A DNA stretch of 33,703 bases, from positions 1 through 33,703 of the forward strand of contig NZ_BAABBI010000008.1 of NCBI RefSeq assembly GCF_039537875.1, written 5' to 3'. The translations under genes and the position numbers were made by a program. The DNA comes from Corallibacter vietnamensis. GTDB lineage: Bacteria; Bacteroidota; Bacteroidia; Flavobacteriales; Flavobacteriaceae. Positions 15,125 to 23,187 of the stretch are shown piece after piece (within the stretch, counting starts at the first letter, position 1; every line of letters begins with the position of its first letter). Below the pieces are notes generated by a model that saw only the letters and a program-made list of their open reading frames with translations, searched no databases and was not told where the DNA came from.

Positions 15125-15157
15125 AAAAAAAGCCTTACTTCACTGTAAGGCTTTTTT
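15125..15157. terminator. Bidirectional rho-independent terminator
   Basis: AAAAAAGCCTTAC-TTCACT-GTAAGGCTTTTTT. It has A and T tracts on both sides and can stop the phoH-purC transcript (minus) and read-out from the cassette array (plus). Confidence 0.8.
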
Positions 15158-15179
15158 AATTTATATGGTATGCGCAATG

Positions 15180-16133
15180 TTAGCCTAAATGTGCTAACAC
15201 GTTTTTCTCAATACGTGATTGTATATCAGACACATCGGCTTTTACAAAGGTTTCTCCTGTAATGTTTTCATAAAGTTCTATATAGCGTTCGCTAACAGAA
15301 GTGATGTAATCGTCACTCATTTCTGGCACTGTTTGTCCTTCTAACCCTTGAAAATTATTAGCTATTAACCACTGACGTACAAACTCTTTAGATAATTGCT
15401 TTTGAGCTTCACCTCTATCTTGACGTTCTTGATAACCATCGGCATAAAAATAACGTGATGAATCTGGTGTATGTATCTCGTCTATCAATACAATTTTACC
15501 TTCTTTTGTTTTACCAAATTCGTATTTAGTATCTACTAATATTAAGCCGCGTGATGCTGCTATTTCAGTACCTCTTTTAAAAAGTTTTTTAGTATAATCT
15601 TCTAGTACAGCATAATCTGCTTCTGATACTATACCGCGTTTTAAAATGTCTTCGCGAGAGATGTCTTCATCATGATCGCCCATTTCAGCTTTTGTTGCTG
15701 GTGTAATAATAGGTTCAGGAAAGGCATCATTCTCTTTCATGCCTTCTGGCATTGGCACACCACAAAGCATGCGTTTTCCAGCTTTATACTCTCTGGCAGC
15801 ATGACCAGACATATAACCACGAATTACCATTTCTACCTTAAAAGGTTCGCATAAATGCCCAACAGCTACATTGGGATCTGGTGTTGCTGATAACCAATTA
15901 GGCACCAAGTCTTCAGTAGCCTTCATCATTTTTGTTGCTATTTGATTAAGTATTTGCCCTTTGTAAGGGATACCTTTTGGCATAACTACATCAAAGGCAC
16001 TTAATCTATCTGTTGCAATCATCACTAATTGCTCATTGTTTATGTTATAAACTTCTCTTACTTTTCCTTTGTAAACATTTTTTTGATTAGGAAAATTAAA
16101 GTTAGTATCTGTTATGGTATTAGTTTGTGACAC
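15180..16133 (-). CDS. purC: Phosphoribosylaminoimidazole-succinocarboxamide synthase (SAICAR synthetase)
   Basis: A 317-residue enzyme of purine biosynthesis. It joins CAIR and aspartate with ATP to form SAICAR in the cytoplasm. The family hallmarks are clear: YKGKVREVY near the N terminus (ATP site), MIATDRLSAFDVVMP, NQIATKMM, the RGYMSGHAAREYK region with the conserved RG-x-x-x-GS/H segment, and ILVDTKYEFG followed by LIDEIHTPDSSRY. The length fits the longer bacterial form (about 300 residues) rather than the 237-residue E. coli form. It lies 28 bp after phoH on the same strand, so the two are probably co-transcribed. A strong terminator follows. Confidence 0.97.
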   Translation of the reverse strand: MSQTNTITDTNFNFPNQKNVYKGKVREVYNINNEQLVMIATDRLSAFDVVMPKGIPYKGQILNQIATKMMKATEDLVPNWLSATPDPNVAVGHLCEPFKVEMVIRGYMSGHAAREYKAGKRMLCGVPMPEGMKENDAFPEPIITPATKAEMGDHDEDISREDILKRGIVSEADYAVLEDYTKKLFKRGTEIAASRGLILVDTKYEFGKTKEGKIVLIDEIHTPDSSRYFYADGYQERQDRGEAQKQLSKEFVRQWLIANNFQGLEGQTVPEMSDDYITSVSERYIELYENITGETFVKADVSDIQSRIEKNVLAHLG

Positions 16134-16161
16134 GAATTATGGGCTTATTTATTTAAATTTT

Positions 16162-17115
16162 TTATTCTCTATTTTCTATGCTTTTATAAGCTTCTATTAC
16201 TTTTTTAACGAGTCTGTGACGAATTACATCTTTATCATCAAGGAAAATGATACCAACACCTTCAACATTTTTTAAAATAAGTAATGCTTCTTTTAATCCT
16301 GAAATGGTACGTCGTGGTAAATCAATTTGCCCTGGATCTCCTGTTAAAAGAAACTTGGCGTTTTTACCCATTCTGGTTAAGAACATTTTCATTTGTGCGT
16401 GTGTGGTGTTTTGACCTTCGTCTAGTATTACAAACGCGTTGTCTAATGTACGACCTCTCATAAAAGCTAAAGGCGCTATTTGAATGGTTCCGTTTTCTAT
16501 GTAATGAGCAAGTTTTTCAGGAGCAATCATATCACGTAATGCATCATAAAGCGGCTGCATGTACGGATCTAATTTTTCTTTTAAGTCTCCTGGAAGAAAC
16601 CCTAAATTCTCGCCAGCTTCAACGGCAGGACGTGTTAAAATAATACGCTTAACTTCTTTATTTTTTAATGCCTGAACAGCTAGTGCAACACCTGTATAGG
16701 TTTTTCCAGTACCAGCAGGACCTATAGCAAATACCATATCATTTTTTCGCATACTTTCTACCAGTTTTCTCTGGTTTGCCGTTTGTGCTTTTATAAGCCT
16801 ACCACTTACACCATGTACAATAACTTCGCCGCTAGCATCACTAGTAGTATAGTCTGCCTTACTTTGACTGGTTAAAACACGCTCTATAACATTCTCGTCT
16901 AGCTTATTGTACTTTGCAAAATGCTCCATAAGCATATTAAAGCGCCTATCAAACTCTTCTAGTAAGTCTTCATCTCCGTAGGCTTTTATTTTATTACCTC
17001 TGGCAACGATTTTAAGTTTAGGAAAGTATTTTTTAAGAAGTTCAATATTTGCGTTTTGTGCTCCAAAAAACTCCTTTGGAGAGATCTCTTCAAGTTCAAT
17101 AATGATTTCGTTCAA
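16162..17115 (-). CDS. phoH: PhoH-family ATPase
   Basis: A 317-residue P-loop ATPase of the PhoH-like family, a cytoplasmic protein linked to RNA metabolism and phosphate or stress responses. Walker A is IGPAGTGKTYTG (about 131-142). The family motif LTRPAVEAGENLGFLPGDLKEK follows (partly quoted as RPAVEAGENLGFLPGD). Walker B is FVILDEGQNTT (about 228-238), with the GDPGQIDLPR sensor segment after it. The N-terminal 100 residues include a short KH-like RNA-binding region (IVARGNKIKAYGD). It is first in an operon with purC, 28 bp apart. TAGCTTTG on the minus strand (17178-17171) is a possible -7 box. Confidence 0.95.
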   Translation of the reverse strand: MNEIIIELEEISPKEFFGAQNANIELLKKYFPKLKIVARGNKIKAYGDEDLLEEFDRRFNMLMEHFAKYNKLDENVIERVLTSQSKADYTTSDASGEVIVHGVSGRLIKAQTANQRKLVESMRKNDMVFAIGPAGTGKTYTGVALAVQALKNKEVKRIILTRPAVEAGENLGFLPGDLKEKLDPYMQPLYDALRDMIAPEKLAHYIENGTIQIAPLAFMRGRTLDNAFVILDEGQNTTHAQMKMFLTRMGKNAKFLLTGDPGQIDLPRRTISGLKEALLILKNVEGVGIIFLDDKDVIRHRLVKKVIEAYKSIENRE

Positions 17116-17154
17116 AAGCTATGCGATTTAATTAAATTTATCAGTTAAGTTTAT

Positions 17155-17162
17155 TAGATTTG
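17155..17162 (+). promoter_or_regulatory. Possible -7 box for the SAM hydrolase-family gene
   Basis: TAGATTTG fits TAnnTTTG, 64 bases before the ATG at 17226. No TTG lies at the usual distance, so this is tentative. Confidence 0.35.
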
Positions 17163-17170
17163 TCCTTAAA

Positions 17171-17178
17171 CAAAGCTA
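17171..17178 (-). promoter_or_regulatory. Possible -7 box for phoH-purC
   Basis: CAAAGCTA on the plus strand reads TAGCTTTG on the minus strand, an exact TAnnTTTG, 56 bases before the phoH start. No clear -33 TTG. Confidence 0.4.
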
Positions 17179-17225
17179 CACAATTTTAATGTGTATCAGG
17201 TTAAAAAAATATCAACAATTTATTT

Positions 17226-18062
17226 ATGGCAATCATCACATTAACAACTGATTTTGGAGAGAAAGATCACTTTGCTGGTGCGATAAAGGGTGCTATTTAC
17301 AGCGAATTACCGGATGTGAAAATTGTTGATATCTCACATTCTGTATCACCTTTTAATATTTCTGAAGCTGCTTATATTATTCTGAATGCTTACAGTAGCT
17401 TTCCTAAAGGTACCATACACTTAATAGGTATAGACTCTGAATTAAACCAAGAGAATAAGCATATTGCAATTTTGCTAGATGATCATTATTTTATTTGTGC
17501 CAATAATGGCATAATGAGTATGATTACAAATGACATAGTTCCTGAAAAAATTGTTGAAATAAATATCCATGATAAAATTCAGACAAGCTTTCCGGTACTT
17601 GATGTTTTTGTAAAAGTTGCTTGCCATATTGCACGTGGTGGTACGCTAGAGGTTGTAGGGAAATCTATAAGTAATATAAAACCTATAACAAATTTGGTTC
17701 CTTATATAAATGATGAGCAAACTCAAATAATAGGTTGCGTAATTTATATAGATAACTATGGCAATGTTATTACTAATATAAAGAAATCCTTTTTTGAGTC
17801 GATTGGAAAAGGACGAGACTTTGAGATCTCTGCTAGAAGTCATAAGTTTAAACAAATCTATTCAAAATATAGTGATGTTGTAAATTTTGAAATACCTAAA
17901 GAGAAACGCAATGACGAAGGCAAAGGACTGGTTGTATTTAATGCATCGGGCTATTTAGAAATTGCGGTATATAAAAGTAATAGTGCTACCGTAGGAAGTG
18001 CTTCAACCCTTATGGGGCTAAATTTAATGGATACTGTAACAATTAATTTTATAAAACAATAA
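17226..18062 (+). CDS. SAM hydrolase / S-adenosyl-L-methionine hydroxide adenosyltransferase family (DUF62)
   Basis: A 278-residue protein of the fluorinase-like fold. The start MAIITLTTDFGEKDHF carries the conserved TTDFG with Asp9. Typical following motifs are VDISHSVSPFNISEAAYI and the PKGTIHLIGIDSE strand. The C-terminal domain holds YIDNYGNVITNIKKSFF (the D-x-F/Y-G-N-x-x-T-N motif) and ends GLNLMDTV. Housekeeping members of this family split SAM into adenosine and methionine using hydroxide. They are cytoplasmic and their physiological role is unsettled. It starts a four-gene plus-strand run: the next gene follows by 3 bp. Confidence 0.92.
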   Translation: MAIITLTTDFGEKDHFAGAIKGAIYSELPDVKIVDISHSVSPFNISEAAYIILNAYSSFPKGTIHLIGIDSELNQENKHIAILLDDHYFICANNGIMSMITNDIVPEKIVEINIHDKIQTSFPVLDVFVKVACHIARGGTLEVVGKSISNIKPITNLVPYINDEQTQIIGCVIYIDNYGNVITNIKKSFFESIGKGRDFEISARSHKFKQIYSKYSDVVNFEIPKEKRNDEGKGLVVFNASGYLEIAVYKSNSATVGSASTLMGLNLMDTVTINFIKQ

Positions 18063-18065
18063 AAC

Positions 18066-18362
18066 ATGTTTGTACGTATTGTAAAAATGAGTTTTGAACC
18101 ATCAAACATTGATACGTTTTTAAAAAATTTTGAAATAAAGAAAAATGACATACGAAATTTTGAAGGTTGTCGTTTTTTAGAGTTATACAGAGACAAGAAC
18201 ACAACTAATATATTTTTTACTTACAGCTATTGGGATACTGAAGAAGCGCTAGATGCTTACAGGCACTCTGATCTTTTTAAAGGCATTTGGGCACAAACCA
18301 AACCTCTTTTTAATGATAAACCACAAGCTTGGAGTGTAGATAAATTAGAATCATTGACATAA
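18066..18362 (+). CDS. ABM-domain protein, putative quinol monooxygenase
   Basis: A 98-residue protein with the antibiotic biosynthesis monooxygenase fold: FVRIVKMSFEPSNIDTFL, then EGCRFLELYRDKNTTN, FFTYSYWDTEEALDAYRHSD and FKGIWAQTKPLF. This order of strand, helix, strand, and W-x-x-x-x-A-x-x-x-Y/H-R motif is typical. Members are small cytoplasmic dimers, sometimes heme- or quinol-acting; the substrate is unknown. It lies 3 bp after the DUF62 gene and 29 bp before gldF-gldG, so it belongs to one operon with them. Confidence 0.85.
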   Translation: MFVRIVKMSFEPSNIDTFLKNFEIKKNDIRNFEGCRFLELYRDKNTTNIFFTYSYWDTEEALDAYRHSDLFKGIWAQTKPLFNDKPQAWSVDKLESLT

Positions 18363-18391
18363 AAGCCAATAATAAAACTTAAACAACATAC

Positions 18392-20776
18392 ATGTTTTCT
18401 ATATTAAGAAAAGAGATTAATTCATTTTTTGCATCACCTATAGCCTATTTAGTAATCAGCATATTTTTACTATTAAACGGCTTGTTTTTATGGTTTTTTA
18501 AAGGTGAATTTAATATCCTTGATAATGGTTTTGCTGATCTTTCATCGTTTTTCCTACTAGCACCTTGGATTCTTATTTTTTTAATTCCGGCAGTAACCAT
18601 GCGCAGTTTTAGTGATGAGAAAAAACAAGGAACCCTTGAGCTACTCCTTACAAAACCTATAAGTCATTTAAACATTGTTTTAGGCAAATATTTTGGTGCG
18701 CTAGTATTGATTGTTATAGCATTGCTACCAACACTTTTATATGTTTATACTGTACAACAACTAGGTAATCCTCTAGGAAATCTTGACATAGGAAGCACTT
18801 TAGGTTCTTACTTTGGATTGTTGTTTCTAGTAGCATCATATACTGCTATAGGTATGTTTTCTTCTACCTTATCAGATAATCAAATAGTGGCTTTTATTAT
18901 TGCTGTTTTTTTATGCTTTTTGTTTTATATAGGCTTTGAAGGCATTGCCGATGTTACCGCTAGTAACACGTTTGATAAACTAGGTATGAGTTATCATTAT
19001 AAAAGCATGAGTCGCGGTGTAATAGACACTAGAGATTTACTTTATTTTATAAGTATTACAGTCGTTTTTGTGCTATTAACAGTAAGAAAAATAAGTACCA
19101 AACCAATTACAAAAAAAGAGTTCTTACACCTTTTGGTATTACCGCTAGGACTACTAGTTATAAACATATTTACACAATCTATTTATCAGCGTTTTGATCT
19201 TACTAAAGACCAACGTTATACTTTGAGTGATGCAACCTTGCAAATTGTAAATCAGGTTGACTCACCTATCATCATAGATGTATTTTTAGAAGGCGATGAT
19301 TTTCCTTCAGAATTTAGACGCTTACAAACTGAAACACGCCAAATTCTAGAAGAGTTTACATCAAAAAATGGGCAGATTAAATTTAATTTCATTAACCCAA
19401 TTGCTGATGATGCAACCCGAAACCAAAACATTCAACAACTTAACCAACGCGGCTTAACACCCATGCAAGTTACCGTTCAAGAAAGTGGTAAATCAAGTCA
19501 AGAAGTTGTGTTTCCTTGGGCACTTGCAAGCTATAATGGTGTGACTACAAAAATTCCTTTAATGCAGAATAAAATAGGGGCCGATATGCAAACCCTGGTA
19601 TCAAATTCTGTTCAGCATTTAGAGTATACTTTTGCTGATGGTTTTAGCAAACTAGTCAATCAAAAAAGTAAAAAAATAGCTATTTTAAAAGGTAATAATC
19701 AATTAGATGATATTCATATTTTTGATTTTGTAAAAACCATTAAAGACTACTACTACATTGCGCCTTTTACACTAGATAGTGTTGCTGCAAATCCGCAAAA
19801 AACACTTAATGATTTAAACGGTTTTGATTTAGTAATATCAGCCAAGCCTACTCAAGCCTTTACTGAAGAGGAAAAATTGGTTTTAGACCAATTTACTATG
19901 CAAGGAGGAAAAAGCCTTTGGTTGATAGATAAAGTCGCTATAGAAAAAGATAGCCTGTATAACGCTAGTGGTAAAAACATTGCAATAGCAAGAGATTTAA
20001 ACCTAACCGATTTCTTTTTTAAATATGGTATTCGTATTAATCCGGTGTTAGTTAACGACTTGTATTCGGCACCAATCACATTGGCAATGGGCGAAGGTAG
20101 TCAGTCACAATTTACACAAATGCCTTGGTTTTATGCTCCATTAGTAAACCCTGCAAACAACCACCCTATTGTTAATAATTTGAATTTAATTGAGTTTGAT
20201 TTTGCCAACCAAATAGACACCCTAAAAAACAACGTTAAAAAGACCATTTTACTACAAAGTTCGGTATTATCAAAAATAGATGGTACGCCACGTGAAATTA
20301 GTTTAGACCTTACAACCCAAGAACCTGACCCAAAGCTATACACCAAACCTAATCAAACCCTAGCTGTGTTGCTTGAGGGCGAATTTACATCAGCTTATAA
20401 CAACCGTATTAAGCCTTTTGATTTATCGAATGAAAAAAACACCAGTGTTCCAACAAAAATGCTTGTTGTAGCAGATGGTGATGTTGTAAAAAATGATGTA
20501 GGTAAAAACGGACCTTTAGAGTTAGGTTTTGATAGAAATTCTGGCCAACTATATGGAAACAAGGAATTTTTACTAAATGCAGTGAATTACCTTTTAGACG
20601 ATAACGGACTTATAAACATTCGATCAAAAGAAGTGGCTGTTGCCTTTTTAGATTACAAAAAAGTTACCGAAGAAAAAACCAAATGGCAGCTTATTAACAT
20701 CCTGATTCCTTTAGCTTTACTAGCATTGTTTGGTTTTGTCTTTAATTACATAAGAAAGAAAAAATACGCCCTTTAA
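18392..20776 (+). CDS. gldF-gldG: GldF-GldG fusion, gliding motility ABC transporter membrane and auxiliary subunits
   Basis: A 794-residue protein. Residues 1 to about 240 are a complete GldF: an ABC-2 type permease with six membrane segments, starting MFSILRKEINSFFASPIAYL and containing MRSFSDEKKQGTLELLLTKPI. From about 240 the sequence continues without a stop as GldG: a membrane helix (FLHLLVLPLGLLVINIF), then YQRFDLTKDQRYTLSD. The long extracytoplasmic Gtf-like domain follows, and a C-terminal helix (LINILIPLALLALFGFVFNYI) ends at KKKYAL. In Flavobacterium johnsoniae gldF and gldG are separate genes that work with the ATPase GldA. GldA is not encoded in this window. Function in gliding or T9SS is known from genetics only. 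Confidence 0.9.
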   Translation: MFSILRKEINSFFASPIAYLVISIFLLLNGLFLWFFKGEFNILDNGFADLSSFFLLAPWILIFLIPAVTMRSFSDEKKQGTLELLLTKPISHLNIVLGKYFGALVLIVIALLPTLLYVYTVQQLGNPLGNLDIGSTLGSYFGLLFLVASYTAIGMFSSTLSDNQIVAFIIAVFLCFLFYIGFEGIADVTASNTFDKLGMSYHYKSMSRGVIDTRDLLYFISITVVFVLLTVRKISTKPITKKEFLHLLVLPLGLLVINIFTQSIYQRFDLTKDQRYTLSDATLQIVNQVDSPIIIDVFLEGDDFPSEFRRLQTETRQILEEFTSKNGQIKFNFINPIADDATRNQNIQQLNQRGLTPMQVTVQESGKSSQEVVFPWALASYNGVTTKIPLMQNKIGADMQTLVSNSVQHLEYTFADGFSKLVNQKSKKIAILKGNNQLDDIHIFDFVKTIKDYYYIAPFTLDSVAANPQKTLNDLNGFDLVISAKPTQAFTEEEKLVLDQFTMQGGKSLWLIDKVAIEKDSLYNASGKNIAIARDLNLTDFFFKYGIRINPVLVNDLYSAPITLAMGEGSQSQFTQMPWFYAPLVNPANNHPIVNNLNLIEFDFANQIDTLKNNVKKTILLQSSVLSKIDGTPREISLDLTTQEPDPKLYTKPNQTLAVLLEGEFTSAYNNRIKPFDLSNEKNTSVPTKMLVVADGDVVKNDVGKNGPLELGFDRNSGQLYGNKEFLLNAVNYLLDDNGLINIRSKEVAVAFLDYKKVTEEKTKWQLINILIPLALLALFGFVFNYIRKKKYAL

Positions 20777-20815
20777 ATGTTAATAAGTTTGTTTCATATA
20801 TTAGGATGTATGGGA

Positions 20816-20823
20816 TATATTTG
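20816..20823 (+). promoter_or_regulatory. -7 box for dnaN
   Basis: TATATTTG matches TAnnTTTG exactly, 27 bases before the dnaN ATG. A TTG at 20789-20791 is 24 bases further up, slightly beyond the usual spacing. Confidence 0.5.
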
Positions 20824-20850
20824 TAGTAATTAATTATACAGACCACATAA

Positions 20851-21969
20851 ATGAAATTTATAGTATCAAGTACATATCTACTTAAGCAATTACAAGTTTT
20901 GGGTGGTGTTATAAACAATTCAAACACCTTACCTATTTTAGATAATTTTCTTTTTGAATTAAACAACACCGAACTTATTATTTCTGCTAGTGATTTAGAG
21001 ACAACAATGTCTGCCAAGCTAGAAGTAGAAAGTGATAACGAAGGAAGTATTGCAGTACCTGCACGATTACTTTTAGACACTTTAAAAACATTTCCGGAGC
21101 AACCACTTACATTTGTTGTAGAAGACAACAACACTGTTGAAATAAGCTCTAATCACGGTAAATATGCATTAGCCTACGCTGATGGAAATGAGTTTCCTAA
21201 AGCCGTAACATTAGAAAACGCTAATTCTACAACACTTACAGGAGATATTTTAGCCACCGCTATAAGCAAAACTATTTTTGCTGCTGGAAATGATGATTTA
21301 CGCCCAGTAATGAGTGGTGTATTCTTTCAGTTTTCTACAGAAGGCTTAACCTTTGTTGCTACTGATGCTCATAAATTAGTAAAATATTCAAGAGAAGACG
21401 TTTCTGCAAATCAGGTTACAGAGTTTATCATGCCTAAAAAGCCACTAAACCTTTTAAAAGGGATATTGGCTGCTAGTGATGATGATGTTACGATTGAGTA
21501 TAACGACTCTAATGCAAAATTTACTTTTGAAAACACAGAACTTATCTGTAGACTAATAGATGGTAAATACCCGAATTATGAAGCGGTAATCCCAAAAGAA
21601 AATCCTAACAAATTAACGATAGATAGAACACAGTTCTTAAACTCTGTAAAACGTGTTAGTATTTTCTCTAATAAAACAACACATCAAATACGCTTAAAAA
21701 TAGCTGGTGCAGAACTTAATATTTCTGCTGAAGATATTGATTACAGCAACAAAGCCGAAGAACGCCTAACATGCGATTACCAAGGTGATGATATGCAAAT
21801 TGGTTTTAACTCACGTTTTTTAACAGAAATGTTAAACAACCTTACAAGTGATGAAGTACAGCTTGAAATGAGTTTACCAAACCGCGCTGGTATTCTTACA
21901 CCTGTAGATGGTTTAGATGAAGGTGAACAAGTGACAATGCTTGTTATGCCAGTGATGCTAAATAGCTAA
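20851..21969 (+). CDS. dnaN: DNA polymerase III beta subunit (sliding clamp)
   Basis: A 372-residue protein, the normal length. It forms the ring-shaped dimer that holds the polymerase on DNA. The N-terminal domain starts MKFIVSSTYLLKQLQVLGGV, with TLPILDNFLFEL and ASDLETTMSA. The middle domain has DLRPVMSGVFFQF and FVATDAHKLVKYSRE. The C-terminal domain has RLIDGKYPNYEAVIP and ends DEGEQVTMLVMPVML, the position of the clamp-partner pocket. It has its own promoter and terminator and is not next to dnaA or recF here. Confidence 0.98.
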   Translation: MKFIVSSTYLLKQLQVLGGVINNSNTLPILDNFLFELNNTELIISASDLETTMSAKLEVESDNEGSIAVPARLLLDTLKTFPEQPLTFVVEDNNTVEISSNHGKYALAYADGNEFPKAVTLENANSTTLTGDILATAISKTIFAAGNDDLRPVMSGVFFQFSTEGLTFVATDAHKLVKYSREDVSANQVTEFIMPKKPLNLLKGILAASDDDVTIEYNDSNAKFTFENTELICRLIDGKYPNYEAVIPKENPNKLTIDRTQFLNSVKRVSIFSNKTTHQIRLKIAGAELNISAEDIDYSNKAEERLTCDYQGDDMQIGFNSRFLTEMLNNLTSDEVQLEMSLPNRAGILTPVDGLDEGEQVTMLVMPVMLNS

Positions 21970-21989
21970 AAAACACTACTAAAACAAAT

Positions 21990-22019
21990 AAACCGCAACT
22001 TACCGTTGCGGTTTTTTTA
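21990..22019 (+). terminator. Rho-independent terminator after dnaN
   Basis: AACCGCAAC-TTACC-GTTGCGG followed by a run of T. It lies 21 bases after the dnaN stop and 10 bases before the next start. Confidence 0.88.
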
Positions 22020-22028
22020 TACAATACT

Positions 22029-22544
22029 ATGGATTATAAAACATTTGAAACAGATCGTTTATTGCTTATACCTACAACTACAAAAGATGCCTGCTTTGTA
22101 TTTGAATTACTAAACACACCAAAATGGAAAGCTAATATCGGTGACAGGCAAATTCATAGTATTGAAGACGCTGAAAAATATATAACCCAAAAGATGCTTC
22201 CGCAACTCGAAAAATATGGGTATTCAAACTATACCGTTATCATAAAAGAAACGAATACTAAAATTGGGTCTTGCGGACTGTATAACAGAGAAGGTATTGA
22301 TGGTGTAGATATTGGTTTTGCTTTTTTACCTGAATTTGAAGGTTATGGTTATGCGTTTGAAGCTGCTTCAAGAGTAAAACAAGCTGCATTTCAAGATTTT
22401 TCACTAAACAAAATTAGCGCCATTACATTACCATCAAACACATCTTCTATAAAACTAATAGAAAAGCTAGGACTGACATTTATTGAAAAGGTTACTATAC
22501 CAAATGATGATGAAGTGCTTATGCTTTTTACTTTAAATAAATAA
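22029..22544 (+). CDS. GNAT-family N-acetyltransferase
   Basis: A 171-residue protein of the RimJ/RimL type. It begins YKTFETDRLLLIPTTTKDA, the usual E-T-x-R-L-x-L-R/I-x-x-x-x-x-D opening. Motif A is IGFAFLPEFEGYGYAFEAAS (strand beta 4 and the pyrophosphate-binding loop, here F-E-G-Y-G-Y-A). Motif B is NTSSIKLIEKLGLTFIE, in which N-x-x-S-x-x-L-x-E-K-L-G-F is typical. Such enzymes acetylate protein N termini, antibiotics or small amines with acetyl-CoA; the substrate is unknown. It stands alone between two terminators. Confidence 0.92.
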   Translation: MDYKTFETDRLLLIPTTTKDACFVFELLNTPKWKANIGDRQIHSIEDAEKYITQKMLPQLEKYGYSNYTVIIKETNTKIGSCGLYNREGIDGVDIGFAFLPEFEGYGYAFEAASRVKQAAFQDFSLNKISAITLPSNTSSIKLIEKLGLTFIEKVTIPNDDEVLMLFTLNK

Positions 22545-22546
22545 AA

Positions 22547-22574
22547 AAACGCTCACAAATATGTGAGCGTTTTA
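22547..22574. terminator. Bidirectional terminator between convergent genes
   Basis: AAAACGCTCAC-AAATAT-GTGAGCGTTTT. It serves the GNAT gene (plus) and possibly the lipoprotein unit that ends at 22624 (minus). Confidence 0.82.
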
Positions 22575-22623
22575 AGTGTTGCCTCTATTCTCCCAATAAG
22601 ACTAGTTTAAAATTAACAACCCT

Positions 22624-23181
22624 TTAATTATCTGAATCTACTTCATCAATAAAAGACCCAGAGTATGATCCGGTTATGATAGTACCATCATTTCTTTCAA
22701 ATTCAAAAGTTAGATCAATTCTATCAACAGCATAATAGGTAATTGTTACACTACCAGAAACAGCTTCTAAATTAGTATCAGAATGATTTTCTGCAAGAAG
22801 TGTAATTCCATCTTCATATTCGCCATAAATGATATCACCATCAATCATAAAATCATAATCTAACATATCAGAAAATGTATATGTAGTCTCTCCTAATGGA
22901 TCTTGATTAAGCCTGATAACCATAAAATCAACATCATATAAATTTGTACCATCATTCATATTAGCCAACAACTCTGTTTCTGTTTTATTGGTTAGCTGTA
23001 TATATGTATTATTGCCTATTGATGAACTTATAATTGCTGATTTCATCTCAAAAACCGATTCACCTACAGTAACATTATTTTGAGGCGCTGTTACGAATGG
23101 GATTACAGTATCATCATCAGATGAACACGATACAACAAACGCTACAATGACGATTAAGTATAAGAATTTTAATACTTTCAT
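22624..23181 (-). CDS. Lipoprotein, downstream partner of the LRR/T9SS protein
   Basis: A 185-residue protein with a lipoprotein signal: KVLKFLYLIVIVAFVVSC, Cys at about 19, followed by SSDDDTVIPF. The mature domain is a beta-rich protein of about 160 residues with TVGESVFEMKSAIIS near the start and VSGSVTITYYAVDRIDLTFEFER towards the end (partly quoted). This layout recurs in small flavobacterial lipoproteins of unknown role. It starts six bases after the stop of the gene for the large T9SS protein, so both form one operon under the LytTR-type site at 25831-25860. It may be a surface partner of that protein (inference). Confidence 0.8.
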   Translation of the reverse strand: MKVLKFLYLIVIVAFVVSCSSDDDTVIPFVTAPQNNVTVGESVFEMKSAIISSSIGNNTYIQLTNKTETELLANMNDGTNLYDVDFMVIRLNQDPLGETTYTFSDMLDYDFMIDGDIIYGEYEDGITLLAENHSDTNLEAVSGSVTITYYAVDRIDLTFEFERNDGTIITGSYSGSFIDEVDSDN

Positions 23182-23187
23182 TTGTTT

